From assembly GCF_035984545.1 (NCBI RefSeq), contig NZ_JAXCHP010000002.1:53590-117589 (forward strand): a stretch of DNA of 64,000 bases. Direction: 5' to 3'. The notes below the pieces were generated by a model. The model worked only from the letters and a program-made list of their open reading frames with translations, was not told the origin of the DNA and did not search any database. Below, piece by piece: positions 1 through 8,575 of this stretch. The stretch is from Cryobacterium sp. GrIS_2_6 (GTDB taxonomy: Bacteria > Actinomycetota > Actinomycetes > Actinomycetales > Microbacteriaceae). The translations under genes were made by a program, and so were the position numbers. How positions within the stretch are numbered: the first letter of the stretch is position 1; each line of letters begins with the position of its first letter.

Positions 1-485
1 CCTCGATCCTTCGCGCGTTGGACGCGGCCCTGCCGGGCTTCGTCTCGCAGGTCTACGCACATACCGCCGGCGGCGGCAAGTTGCTCGCGGTTGTGCAGGT
101 GAACAAGTCCAAGGCGTTCGATGACGGCCGTGCCCGCCAGGCCGCTCTGGTGGCCCTGGCCACCTACAGCGAGCTGAAGAACGTCATCCTCGTGGACGAA
201 GACGTTGACCCGTTCGACTCCGACGACGTGCTGTGGGCGATGACCACCCGGATGCAGGGCGACCTCGACCTCATCGTGGTTCCCGGTGTGATGGGGCACG
301 TGCTTGACCCTAGCCAGCAGCCGGACTACGACCCGCGCCTTCCCGTGAAGGGCGTGACCGCAAAGACGATCTTTGACGCGACCGCACCGTTCCACATGAA
401 GGATGTTTTCGCCCGCGCCCAGTTCAAGGAAGTCGACCCCCGGCCATGGGCTCCGAGCCTTCACTTCCCCGAGTACGAGGACTAG
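1..485 (+). CDS. UbiD-family decarboxylase, C-terminal part (5' end outside window)
   Basis: The open frame enters from the left edge (frame 3) and ends at a TAG at 483-485, so only about the last 160 residues are present. The segment matches the C-terminal half of UbiD-type decarboxylases, which use prenylated FMN to decarboxylate aromatic or unsaturated acids; the run KLLAVVQVNKS followed by NVILVDEDVDPFD is typical. It abuts the UbiX gene with no spacing, which fits because UbiX makes the prenyl-FMN cofactor. The substrate (menaquinone-type precursor, vanillate-type phenolic acid or other) cannot be read from this fragment. Confidence 0.88.
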   Translation, partial: SILRALDAALPGFVSQVYAHTAGGGKLLAVVQVNKSKAFDDGRARQAALVALATYSELKNVILVDEDVDPFDSDDVLWAMTTRMQGDLDLIVVPGVMGHVLDPSQQPDYDPRLPVKGVTAKTIFDATAPFHMKDVFARAQFKEVDPRPWAPSLHFPEYED

Positions 486-1067
486 GTGGCGCGCAAGCGC
501 CTGATTGTCGGCATCACCGGTGCCAGCGGAATCGCCTATGGCGTTCGGATGCTTGACGTGCTGCGCGGACAGGACGTCGAAACCCATCTCGTGATATCAC
601 CTTCCGGGCAGATCACCCGGGAGTACGAAACGGTGCTATCCAAACACGAGTTGGAGGGCCTTGCCGATTTTGTGCACAAGCCCTCCGACATCGCAGCGTC
701 GATCTCCTCGGGTTCTTTCGTCACTGACGGCATGGTCATAGCACCCTGCTCGATGCGCACTCTGGCCGAGATAGCCACCGGCGTCAGCGCATCGCTGGTC
801 TCGCGGGCGGCCGACGTCATCCTCAAGGAACGTCGCCGCCTGGTGCTACTCGCGCGGGAAACCCCATTGTCACTGGTGCACCTGCGCAACATGACGGCTG
901 TGACCGAGGCCGGCGGGATCATCTTCCCGCCGGTCCCCGCCTTTTACATCAGACCGACGTCGTCGATCGACATCGTTGACCAGACCGTAGGTCGGGTTCT
1001 CGACCTGTTTGGCATCCACATCGATACCTTCCCCCGCTGGGGAGCCGAATCAAAGAAGGTCCAATGA
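486..1067 (+). CDS. ubiX: UbiX-family flavin prenyltransferase
   Basis: The product has 193 residues, the usual size for UbiX/Pad1 proteins, which prenylate FMN to make the UbiD cofactor. The N-terminal phosphate-binding run GITGASGIAYGVRML, the PCSMRTLAEIATG segment and the RETPLSLVHLRNM segment are family hallmarks. The GTG start directly follows the ubiD stop codon, and the 3' end overlaps the next gene by ATGA, so ubiD-ubiX and the DUF554 gene probably form one transcription unit. Confidence 0.93.
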   Translation: MARKRLIVGITGASGIAYGVRMLDVLRGQDVETHLVISPSGQITREYETVLSKHELEGLADFVHKPSDIAASISSGSFVTDGMVIAPCSMRTLAEIATGVSASLVSRAADVILKERRRLVLLARETPLSLVHLRNMTAVTEAGGIIFPPVPAFYIRPTSSIDIVDQTVGRVLDLFGIHIDTFPRWGAESKKVQ

Positions 1068-1774
1068 TAGGCGCCATTATCAACTCCGTAGCCGTGCTGG
1101 TCGGCGGCTTTGGAGGTGCGGCCCTCGGCGGTCGTATGCCCACACGACTGAAAGTCGGCCTGCCTGCAATCTTCGGTGTCGCTTCGATGGCCATGGGCGT
1201 GGTGATGATCGTCAAGGTCAATACCATCGGCGTGATGGTTATCTCGGTTCTCCTCGGCTGCGTGGTAGGGGAGCTGGCCTACGTCGAGAAGGGCATCGGC
1301 GTGGCCGCATCGGCGCTAAACCGCTTCATCGGACGGGTTGTGCCGATACCCGGCAACATCACCCATGAAGAATTCCTCGAGAAGTACGTGGCCATCGTGG
1401 TGCTCTTCTGTGCGAGCGGAACCGGAATCTTTGGCGCTCTGCACGAAAGCATGACCGGCGACCCGTCGATTCTGATCGCCAAGGCCGCGCTCGACCTTCT
1501 GACTTCTGCAATCTTTGCCACCACCTTGGGCTACGCGGTCGGAGTGGTCGCGGTGCCACAGATCGTCATCATGGTTCTGATTGAGCTCGGCGCCGTGTTC
1601 ATTGAGCCCCTGATGAGCGGTGGCGCAGAGGCCAACTTCTCCGCCGTGGGTGGAGTTCTGATGCTCGCAACCGGTTTCCGAATCTGCGGCCTGAAAAATT
1701 TCCCGATCGCGAATATGCTGCCGGCGCTGATCTTCGTTATTCCGGTGACCACGCTCTGGTCTTTGGTCTTCTAA
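1064..1774 (+). CDS. DUF554 family membrane protein (YqgA-like)
   Basis: The 236-residue product starts with MIGAIINSVAVLVGGFGGA and is made of about seven hydrophobic helices with short polar loops, the pattern of DUF554 (YqgA) inner-membrane proteins. The start overlaps the ubiX stop as ATGA, suggesting translational coupling. The family has no established reaction; transport or membrane housekeeping is a guess. Linkage to ubiD/ubiX may be transcriptional only. Confidence 0.85.
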   Translation: MIGAIINSVAVLVGGFGGAALGGRMPTRLKVGLPAIFGVASMAMGVVMIVKVNTIGVMVISVLLGCVVGELAYVEKGIGVAASALNRFIGRVVPIPGNITHEEFLEKYVAIVVLFCASGTGIFGALHESMTGDPSILIAKAALDLLTSAIFATTLGYAVGVVAVPQIVIMVLIELGAVFIEPLMSGGAEANFSAVGGVLMLATGFRICGLKNFPIANMLPALIFVIPVTTLWSLVF

Positions 1775-1777
1775 ACC

Positions 1778-2227
1778 ATGGCCGCCAGAACCACATCGCC
1801 CGCGTTCACCGCGGCGATCGACCGGTATATCGCCAGCCACCACGTGGTGTCGCTCGCCGCCAGCGCCGAAAATTCGGTGTGGGCGGCGAATGTGTTCTAC
1901 TCGTTTGACCTGCCCGGGCGGAGGCTGCTGTTTGTCACGAGCCCGAACACGGCCCATGGGCGCCTGATGCTGGCCAATCCCACCGTCGCCGCGACCATTT
2001 CCACCCAAGAAAAAGACGTCACGAAGCTTCAGGGCATTCAACTGCGCGGAACGTCGACTCTGCTTGCTGGCGCGGAGGCCGACCGGGGGCGAAAACTGTT
2101 CGCCGCGATATCCCCGGTGCCTATTATTGTGAACGTCGCGCTGTGGGCACTGGCACCGACCTACTTAAAAATGGTCGACAACTCAAGGGGATTCAGTCAC
2201 AAAGAAGAGTGGCCCCAGCTCGACTAG
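1778..2227 (+). CDS. Pyridoxamine 5'-phosphate oxidase-fold protein (YhbP/UPF0306-like)
   Basis: The product has 149 residues. The N-terminal half (AAIDRYIASHHVVSLAAS, then NVFYSFD and LLFVTSP) has the split-barrel flavin-binding look of small PPOX-like proteins of the YhbP group, and ATISTQEKDVTKLQGIQLRG matches the conserved second strand pair. Substrate and cofactor are unknown. The gene begins 3 bases after the DUF554 stop, so it is probably the last gene of the same operon. Its 3' end is adjacent to the IS256 element. Confidence 0.7.
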   Translation: MAARTTSPAFTAAIDRYIASHHVVSLAASAENSVWAANVFYSFDLPGRRLLFVTSPNTAHGRLMLANPTVAATISTQEKDVTKLQGIQLRGTSTLLAGAEADRGRKLFAAISPVPIIVNVALWALAPTYLKMVDNSRGFSHKEEWPQLD

Positions 2228-2303
2228 AGGGTCGCGCCGCCGCGCGTGGCCGGTTGCGTCCAATAGCGTGGTGTAACCCCGGCCCTGATGGGCGTGTTGC
2301 AGG

Positions 2304-3596
2304 TCAAGTCCAAATGTGTGGTGTAACGAGTTTTCCGCGTGATTCTTGGATTTCCAGGCGCTGAGGGCGCTGAGTTCGGTTGTTTGCTCCTCCTTCTCGG
2401 TCGGGATGAGGGTGAGGCGTGAGCGGCTGAGGACGTCGAGGCCGAGGTAGCGGCGGCCTTCGATCCATTCGTCGTGTTGTTCGGCCAGAACCGCTCCGAC
2501 GAGCCGGATCAGGGAGCCACGATCGGGGAAGATGCCCACGACGTCGGTGCGGCGGCGGATCTCTCGATTGAGGCGTTCCTGTGGGTTGTTGGACCAGAGC
2601 TGACGCCAGATCTCCTTCGGGAACCCGGTGAACGCGAGCACGTCGGCCCGGGCTCTCTCGAGGTGAGTGGCGACCGCGGGGAGCTTCTCCTCGAGCGCGT
2701 TCAGGACCCGGTCGAACTGGGCGTGCACGGCGTCCTTGTCGGGCTGGTCGTAGACGCAAGTGGAGCAGGGTCTTCACCCACGGCCAGCTGGATTTCGGGG
2801 TCGCGGACATCAGATTCGCGGCGTAGTGGGTGCGACAGCGCTGCCAGGTGGCGCCGGGCAGGGTGGCCCCGATTGCGGCGACGAGGCCGGCATGGGCGTC
2901 GCTGGTGACGAGCTTCACCCCAGTCAGGCCGCGGGCGGTCAGGTCGCGGAAGAAACCGAGCCAGCCGGCACCGTCTTCGGCGCTGGTGACCTGCAAACCC
3001 AGGATCTCGCGGTGCCCGTCCTTGTTCACGCCCGTCGCGAGGAGCGCGTGGATGTTGGCGACACGGCCGCCCTCGCGGACCTTCAGCACCAGGGCATCGG
3101 CGGCGACGAACGTGTAGGGGCCGGCGTCGAGGGGGCGGGTGCGGAACTGCTCGACCTGCTCGTCGAGGTCCTTGGCCATGATCGACACCTGCGACTTGGA
3201 GAGACGAGTGATACCGAGGGACTCGACTAGCTTCTCCATCCGCCTGGTCGACACCCCGAGGAGGTAGCAGGTCGCCACGACGCTGGTCAGGGCGGCCTCG
3301 GCGCGGCGACGACGTTCGAGGAGCCAGTCCGGGAAGTAGGTGCCGGTGCGCAACTTCGGGATCGCGACATCGAGGGTGCCGGTGCGGGTATCGAAGTCCC
3401 GGTGCCGGTAGCCGTTGCGGGAGTTGACTCGGTCGGCGGAGATCTGGCCGTATTCGGCGCCGCAGACGGCCTCGGCCTCGGCACTCATCAGCGCGTTGAT
3501 GAAGGTGGTCAGCATCTGCCGCATCAGGTCCGGCGAGGCTTGCTCGAGTTGTTCGGACAGGAAACGGGCAGGGTCAATAAAATGAGGTGCGGTCAT
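2304..3596 (-). pseudogene. IS256-family transposase, frameshifted
   Basis: The start is taken at ATG 3596, preceded by GAAGGAG; the first ~280 residues are a good IS256 transposase (FIDPARFLSEQLEQ, NSRNGYRHRDFDTRTG, then FVAADALVLKVRE and VTSDAHAGLVAAIG with the expected acidic residues). At about 2750-2762 one extra base shifts the frame; the rest (YDQPDKDAVHAQFDRVL, WSNNPQERLNREIRRRTDVVG) continues in another frame, which runs on to a stop at 2183. The conserved NNPxERLN block containing the third acidic residue is therefore separated from the N-terminal catalytic part. One indel would restore the gene. Confidence 0.85.
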
Positions 3597-3665
3597 CGCG
3601 TGTACTCCTTCGGAAAAGACTTGATCGATCTTTCCAAGAATCACGCGGTGGCCGCCTCGTGAGTG
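2320..3665. mobile_element. IS256-family insertion sequence, degraded
   Basis: A transposase of the IS256 (mutator) family on the minus strand is enclosed by a perfect 16-base inverted repeat, CCGCGTGATTCTTGGA at 2335-2350 and its complement at 3633-3648. Flanking bases outside the repeats share a weaker ACGAG motif, so the ends are placed at roughly 2320 and 3665. No target duplication could be identified. The transposase has a frameshift, so the copy is probably immobile unless the shift is a sequencing error. Confidence 0.7.
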
Positions 3666-4054
3666 CAGGCTCTCTCCATCAGTAGCTTTCTTCTGCGTGC
3701 GAATTTCGCGAACGCCCCAGTATCAAACAACTGACGCTGAACATCATCACGACCCTGCATGCATCAACGTCTCAACACTCCATCCGAAACCGTGCGTCGG
3801 TACGCTTTCATCGCCCAAGTGTCAGCAGGTTCGTAGGACCTGCACCGTTCGAGGAGCATGTCGTTTTTGCCGCGGCCGTCGGTCCCAGACGACCTCACGG
3901 CTGACCAACGAGGGGCTTCTTTCCAACTCATCGCGACTTGACGCAGCGACGGTTGGACGCCCCTATACAGGGGTGCGCAGGGGTGCGTCAACCCTCTTGA
4001 GAGTTCTCTTTTCAGCATGTGTACTGAACCTCCCATTGTGATTTGGAGGCGTTC
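3666..4054. other. Non-coding stretch upstream of the sigma-factor operon
   Basis: No convincing gene. Near its 3' end it carries the hairpin CCCCTATACAGGGG (3960-3973) and a direct repeat AGGGGTGCG at 3969-3977 and 3979-3987, followed by CTC-TTGA-GAG at about 3994-4003. These lie 50-95 bases before the small ORF and are candidates for a promoter/operator region. A TTGACG at 3938 and TATACA at 3964 are 20 bases apart, longer than ideal, so no promoter is asserted. Confidence 0.35.
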
Positions 4055-4297
4055 ATGCCCGAACATGTCCTAGCTTCACGTCAGCCCGACAGCGTTAGCT
4101 TAGTCGCCGTTTCCGCGACGACCTGGCAAGTACGAGGTCAGCGAGACGGGGATGAGCCAGCCTCCGATATCCTCGGCTACATTCAACACGTCGGAGATAC
4201 CTTCGAGGCAACGAATCTCATCAGGCCTCTAGAATGCCGTGCCATGTCCACCCTGGCCCGAGCGGTGGAGAGTATCGCCGGGGCGGCAACGAAATGA
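4055..4297 (+). CDS. Small protein of unknown function, coupled to sigma factor
   Basis: ATG 4055 is preceded by GGAGG at 4045-4049; an in-frame TTG at 4043 is less likely. The 80-residue product (MPEHVLASRQPDSVSLV...) has no recognised motif; the middle (WQVRGQRDGDEPASDILGYIQHVGDTFEATN) looks like a compact alpha/beta protein. Its TGA overlaps the sigma-factor ATG as ATGA, so the two are probably co-translated. An anti-sigma or sensor role would be speculation. Confidence 0.6.
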   Translation: MPEHVLASRQPDSVSLVAVSATTWQVRGQRDGDEPASDILGYIQHVGDTFEATNLIRPLECRAMSTLARAVESIAGAATK

Positions 4298-5268
4298 GCG
4301 CCGAAACCCAAGCCCCGACGACCACCTCCCCAGTCTCGCTTGTTCGCCCGGCGGTCGCCGGGCGCTATACGCGCGAGGCCACAGATACTTTCGGTGACTA
4401 TCTGCGCCGCATCGGCAAGGGCCCGCTCCTCAGCGCCGAGGACGAGGTCAACCTCGCCCGGCGCATCGAAGTCGGACTCTTCGCCGCAGAGAAACTCTCG
4501 CACGGGGTCGACGACCCCGAAATCTCCCGGGAACTCTCCTGGCTCGCCCACGACGGCGGCCGGGCGAAGAACCACTTCATCGAAGCCAACTTGCGCCTCG
4601 TCGTCAGCATCGCCAAGCACTACTCCGGCCGCGGGGTGCCGATCATGGACCTCGTCCAGGACGGCAACATCGGCCTCGTCCGCGCGGTAGAAAAGTACGA
4701 CTTCACGACCGGCTACAAGTTTTCCACCTACGCCACCTGGTGGATCCGCCAAGCAATCCACCGCGGCATAGCCGACAAGTCCCGCATGATCCGCATCCCC
4801 GTGCACACCGCGGAAAAGCTCAACAAAATCAAGCTAATCCGCCGCGACCTAATGATTTCCCTAGATCGGGAACCAACCATCCAGGAACTGGCAGCTGCCA
4901 CTCTTCTCACGGCCCAGGACGTGTCCCGGTTACTCAGCTACGACCGCGAACCCATCTCTTTGGACATGCCGATCGGTGATGGTGTCGGGGACATCTCCGA
5001 ACTCATCCAAGACGGCGACCTGCCCGAACCCGAGGAATACGCGACCCTGACCCTGCGCCGGGCCGATATCTCCTTCCACCTTCACCGACTGCCGTCCCGG
5101 GAACAGGCCATCTTGACCGCCCGGTTCGGACTCGACGGCGACGAGCCGCACACCCTCGAACAGGTCGCAGCCGTCCAGGGCGTCACCCGGGAACGCGTCA
5201 GACAAATCGAAAAACGCGCCCTCGCACTCCTGCGCGTACCCCGACTCGAACAATACCTCTACGACTAA
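4294..5268 (+). CDS. Group 2 RNA polymerase sigma-70 factor (HrdD/SigB-like)
   Basis: The 324-residue product directs RNA polymerase to promoters. Region 1.2 (TFGDYLRRIGKGPLLSAEDE), regions 2.2-2.4 (IMDLVQDGNIGLVRAVEKYD, then KFSTYATWWIRQAI) and region 4.2 (TRERVRQIEKRALALLR) are all present, while the long region 1.1 of the primary sigma factor is missing, which places it with the non-essential group 2 sigma factors. ATG 4294 was chosen because it overlaps the upstream stop (ATGA) and there is no better RBS; the frame is open further upstream, to 4234. Accessory location next to mobile DNA is notable. Confidence 0.95.
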   Translation: MSAETQAPTTTSPVSLVRPAVAGRYTREATDTFGDYLRRIGKGPLLSAEDEVNLARRIEVGLFAAEKLSHGVDDPEISRELSWLAHDGGRAKNHFIEANLRLVVSIAKHYSGRGVPIMDLVQDGNIGLVRAVEKYDFTTGYKFSTYATWWIRQAIHRGIADKSRMIRIPVHTAEKLNKIKLIRRDLMISLDREPTIQELAAATLLTAQDVSRLLSYDREPISLDMPIGDGVGDISELIQDGDLPEPEEYATLTLRRADISFHLHRLPSREQAILTARFGLDGDEPHTLEQVAAVQGVTRERVRQIEKRALALLRVPRLEQYLYD

Positions 5269-5614
5269 ACCCGATAAGGAAGACAACCCCCGGTCGGTTT
5301 CGGTCACGGTGAGGAACTTCGCACCTTCATGCGCGCGTTTGCTGGCCCCGGCAGAATGGGCAGGTCAACAGGATTCCGTACAGCGACGGCTAACCCACGA
5401 CTGAGCGGCGGCCGATCCCCCCGACAAGTCCAGAGGTGTGAGCTGCTGCGGTAGAACCTTCTGCGCGTGAAGTGGGCCAAGTACAAAACATAGACAACGG
5501 TGCTCGTTTGGCGAAATTGGCGGAATTCAACATTTTTCGAGCGGCCCCATTTTCGGGTTGACTACGAGGCTGCTGAGTGTGATTATCACGATCCGACTCG
5601 AAAGGCGTACAACC

Positions 5615-6640
5615 ATGAAAGTACTCGCATACATTTTGTCGGTGCTCGTGGCAACCGGCCTCATTATCGGCGGCACCTTCCTGATCCTCGTCCAAGCGCC
5701 AACAGGTTCAAGCGGCCTGCTGATACTGGCGATCGGTGCGCTCTGTGTCTTCATCTACGGCCCGCTCATCCTGGGTTCAATCACGTCATATTGGGATGTG
5801 AAGAAAACGGGCGAGAGTCGACGGTATTTCAGATGGTGGTTCGGGATAGTGCTCGGGCTCGAGGCACTCGGAGCGGTCGCGATCATTCTCTATGCGCTCC
5901 TCACCCACGCGCCTGCTTGGCTGCCGATCGTCTTCATCGGAGCCGGGGTCGTGCTCACCGCGCTCGCACTGCTCGTGGGACAAACGCTCCTCCGACACGA
6001 AGAAGCACGTCCCCTCGTCGAACGACCCTGGGTTCCGATCAGCCGAAGGGAGATCGTGCGCAAGATCACCATCGTTGCCATCACCTTTGTAGCCACACTC
6101 GTGCTCGCTCTCGTGCTGTTCACCGTTCTCGCCCGTGGGAGCACTTCCGCCATCTCGGAAATCGGCGTACAGCTGTCCTTCGCGGCAGAATCTGCGTTCT
6201 TCGCCGCGGCCCTTGCCTGCATACTCGTTGCCCTGCCACTGAATCGCCGTCTTCGCGAAAGCGTCAGCCGGGACCTTGGAAGATTGAGAAAGATGGGCAA
6301 GGTAGTGCTACGCGGCAAGCACCTAGAGCTCGATCACGACGAGCAGGTCGCAGCGGCCAAATACGCGGTGCTGATTTCTATAGTCTTTCCCTTCCAACTC
6401 GCTTACATCACGCTGCTGTATGTCGGACTCGGAATCCAGCAGTCACAGTCCCTCGTGTCGGGAACCCGATCAGACTTTTCGATCGGGCTACTTATCGCGC
6501 TCATCGTCGCGCTGCTGGCTTTCTTCCCTCTGTTCGGTCGACGGATATACCGGGCACGCAAATACGCCCGAGACCACGCAGAACTTCTTCCAACAGATGA
6601 TGTCACGTCCACCCCCACCACCAACGGCCTCGTCCGTTAG
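5615..6640 (+). CDS. Multi-pass membrane protein of unknown function
   Basis: ATG 5615 follows GAAAGG at 5600-5605. The 341-residue product has about nine hydrophobic segments: two at the N-terminus (AYILSVLVATGLIIGGTFLI and the next), several between residues 75 and 210, and two near 260-310. The loop between them is basic and charged (NRRLRESVSRDLGRLRKMGK). No transporter or enzyme family was recognised. An alternative overlapping frame of similar length exists here but has no such regular helix pattern. Confidence 0.7.
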   Translation: MKVLAYILSVLVATGLIIGGTFLILVQAPTGSSGLLILAIGALCVFIYGPLILGSITSYWDVKKTGESRRYFRWWFGIVLGLEALGAVAIILYALLTHAPAWLPIVFIGAGVVLTALALLVGQTLLRHEEARPLVERPWVPISRREIVRKITIVAITFVATLVLALVLFTVLARGSTSAISEIGVQLSFAAESAFFAAALACILVALPLNRRLRESVSRDLGRLRKMGKVVLRGKHLELDHDEQVAAAKYAVLISIVFPFQLAYITLLYVGLGIQQSQSLVSGTRSDFSIGLLIALIVALLAFFPLFGRRIYRARKYARDHAELLPTDDVTSTPTTNGLVR

Positions 6641-6651
6641 CGGAGAGCCTT

Positions 6652-7212
6652 TCAAACCTCAGCGCGGAGATACGCGTAAACAGTTTCACGGCTGATACCA
6701 AAGTCTCGAGCGAGAGCAGCCTTCGTCACACCGCCGGCCGCCTTCTCACGCAACTCCGCAGCCCGGGCCGCATCCAGAGATGGCGCGCGGCCTCGGTATA
6801 CGCCACGCCTCTTCGCCAGGGCAATACCCTCACGTTGACGTTCGCGAATCAGAGACCTCTCGAACTCAGCAAAAGCACCCATCACGTTCAGGAGCAAGTT
6901 CGCCATCGCATTGTCCTCCCCTGTGAACGAGAGCTGCTCTTTCACGAACTCGACTCGGACCTTCTTCGCCGTGAGCCGGCGCACGATCGAGCGGAGATCC
7001 TCCAAATTGCGGGCAAGGCGGTCCATCGAGTGCACGAGAACAGTATCGCCATCCCGGACGAACTTGATCAACTCCTCCAACGCAGGGCGATTCAGGTCCT
7101 TCCCCGACGCCTTGTCCTCGAATACCCGATCGACGTCGACACCATCAAGCTGGCGGACGGCGTTCTGATCGAGGGTGCTGACTCGCACGTATCCAACTCG
7201 TTGACCCGTCAT
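6652..7212 (-). CDS. Tn3-type serine recombinase (resolvase/invertase)
   Basis: The 186-residue product starts at ATG 7212 (MTGQRVGYVRVSTLDQN), with the catalytic serine in YVRVSTLDQN, the SMDRLARNLEDLR block, the AMANLLLNVMGAFAEFERSLI helix E and a C-terminal helix-turn-helix (TKAALARDFGISRETVYAYL). It would cut and rejoin DNA at paired sites with a 5'-phosphoserine intermediate. An in-frame upstream extension to 7275 overlaps the res-like sequence and is not favoured. Length and motifs are complete, so the enzyme should be active. Confidence 0.95.
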   Translation of the reverse strand: MTGQRVGYVRVSTLDQNAVRQLDGVDVDRVFEDKASGKDLNRPALEELIKFVRDGDTVLVHSMDRLARNLEDLRSIVRRLTAKKVRVEFVKEQLSFTGEDNAMANLLLNVMGAFAEFERSLIRERQREGIALAKRRGVYRGRAPSLDAARAAELREKAAGGVTKAALARDFGISRETVYAYLRAEV

Positions 7213-7227
7213 GAAGCCTCCGGCCCT

Positions 7228-7304
7228 TTCCGTCAGGTTGAACTCTAAGACCCGACAATGAATGCTGTCAGACAATACAAATATAACCCTATCCTGACGG
7301 CATT
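7228..7304. promoter_or_regulatory. res-like recombination and operator site of the resolvase
   Basis: AATGCTGTCAG at 7261-7271 and CTGACGGCATT at 7294-7304 form an 11-base inverted repeat with one mismatch around a 22-base AT-rich centre. A further CCGTCAGG half site lies at about 7230. The spacing and the TGTCAG/CTGACR half-sites resemble subsites of Tn3-type res regions, and the location directly upstream of the recombinase gene fits binding by its own product and autoregulation. Confidence 0.55.
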
Positions 7305-7700
7305 GAATGCGTACGCTTGACGTCTAGTTGGGGTGTACCCCAAATTGACCCACCCCAATCAAGAACCGAGGTCGGCGCTTGAAAATACACGTCATGGTCA
7401 AAAATTACTATTCACAACGGCCACCTGCGTGCGAGCGAGCGAGAATGGATCGGTAGAGAACCACAATGCCGGGAGGCCGCGAAGGCTCAACACGGCGCGC
7501 CGGAACATCATCGATCTCGACCATGGGCTGCCGGCGGTCTCCCGAGTCAGCGGATGCCCAGGCAGCTCGGGCCCCCGCCGGGCTGGTGCACCTCCACAAC
7601 GCGCACCACGTCACAAAGGGACCCGCACGGCGTCACAAAGTGGAGCCGGACATTGGGGGGAATTACCCACGTCCGTGACTCGGAGTACGTGGATGTCAAC
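7305..7700. other. Non-coding stretch without recognisable gene
   Basis: Nothing in either strand has convincing coding character. A near palindrome, TTGGGGTGTACCCCAA, lies at about 7328-7343 and may be an operator or part of the res region. The rest appears to be decayed DNA leading into insertion-sequence remnants. Confidence 0.3.
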
Positions 7701-7771
7701 GGCCAATAGGAACTGCCCGTAGGCGGCCAGCAGAATTTCCCGGTGGCGGCCACGAGAACTGCCCGGTCATC
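7701..7771. repeat. Three imperfect 23-24 base tandem repeats (IS21-type subterminal end remnant)
   Basis: Units starting at 7701, 7725 and 7748 share GGCCANNAGAANTNCCCGG: GGCCAATAGGAACTGCCC, GGCCAGCAGAATTTCCC and GGCCACGAGAACTGCCC. Multiple short subterminal repeats are characteristic of IS21-family ends, where IstA binds. No adjoining istAB genes are present, so this is a solo end left by an earlier element. Confidence 0.5.
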
Positions 7772-7786
7772 TGCCCACCGGGGAGG

Positions 7787-8005
7787 GTGAGCCTCCACGA
7801 GCCGTTCGACCTCGACAGCGATCTCGTCCGGCTAACGGCGGAGTGCGGCAAGTTGTTCGGCGAGCCCCGGGAGCACGATGCTGCTCGCGTTGGTGCCGGT
7901 GACGACCATCTGCTCGCTCAGTGCCCGGGTGATCTCGTCAGCGGCGCGGCGCCCCATCCGGGGTGCCAGTCTGACCAAGCGGTTGCCGAGCCGTTCCCTG
8001 TTCGT
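7787..8005 (-). pseudogene. IS110-family transposase, internal fragment
   Basis: Reading the minus strand from 8005 gives ERLGNRLVRLAPRMGRRAA, then DEITRALSEQMVVTG and LAEQLAALRR, a TAG at 7833-7835, then DEIAVEVERLVEAHP. This is the region just before the C-terminal transposase_20 domain of IS110 elements. Both ends are missing and the frame is broken by the stop. At 7787 homology ends where the IS21-like repeat region begins. Confidence 0.6.
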
Positions 8006-8043
8006 TTACCGGTGAGCGCCACGGCGTTGCCTGATGTTGGGTA

Positions 8044-8547
8044 TCAGCCCAGCCTCGGATCGGTCGTCGCACCGTGAATCAGAGTGCGATCACCCAGCGG
8101 CGCCGCCAGAGTTATTGTCCCTCTCTCTAACGCCAGATCCGCCGTGCAGACCACTCCCGGCTTCTGATCGTAAATCACGTACGGCGTCACAGTGACGGTC
8201 GTCGTGGTCTCGGACACCTGGACGTAGCCCAGCGTCGTGCACCCGCTACCTGGACCGACGATCACGATGTAGAGGGTGTTTCCACTGCTGCCCTCGAGCC
8301 GCCACGATGCCACGTATTCCGTGGCGGTCGAGGGAACAGCTACCGGCTCGGTCGGCAACGGCGAACTGGCATCGGCCGGGGGTGTGCTGGTCGATACGCC
8401 GCTCACCGCTTCTGTTCCTGGAGAGCCATTCTGACTCATGTTCGCCGGCTGGCCTGCACCAAGAACACCTATGCCAATCGCGGCGATTGCGGCCGCGACA
8501 GCAACCACAATCCCGGAGATCAGCGTGATCCTCGTTGTTTTCTTCAT
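8044..8547 (-). CDS. Membrane-anchored extracytoplasmic protein, unknown function
   Basis: ATG 8547 is preceded by AGGAGG. The 167-residue product has a short basic N-terminus (MKKTTR), one hydrophobic segment (LISGIVVAVAAAIAAIGIG), a Ser/Thr/Pro-rich linker at about residues 35-75 and a C-terminal beta-rich domain with two cysteines (GSGCTTLGYV, GVVCTADLAL) that could form a disulfide. There is no lipobox cysteine. It lies 28 bases downstream of the S1 protease gene in the same direction, so the two may be co-transcribed. Confidence 0.72.
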   Translation of the reverse strand: MKKTTRITLISGIVVAVAAAIAAIGIGVLGAGQPANMSQNGSPGTEAVSGVSTSTPPADASSPLPTEPVAVPSTATEYVASWRLEGSSGNTLYIVIVGPGSGCTTLGYVQVSETTTTVTVTPYVIYDQKPGVVCTADLALERGTITLAAPLGDRTLIHGATTDPRLG

Positions 8548-8575
8548 GTCCGGTCCTCCTTGGCCATGCACTCCG

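Noticed and set aside
2304..3644. A 446-codon frame in the IS256 element read as one intact protein
   Set aside because: Residues after ~285 are a frame-shifted Arg/Pro-rich read of the true transposase C-terminus.
5500..6600. A 366-codon open frame overlapping the membrane-protein gene in another frame
   Set aside because: It is Arg/His/Pro-rich without domains, whereas the frame starting at 5615 gives regular membrane helices and has an RBS.
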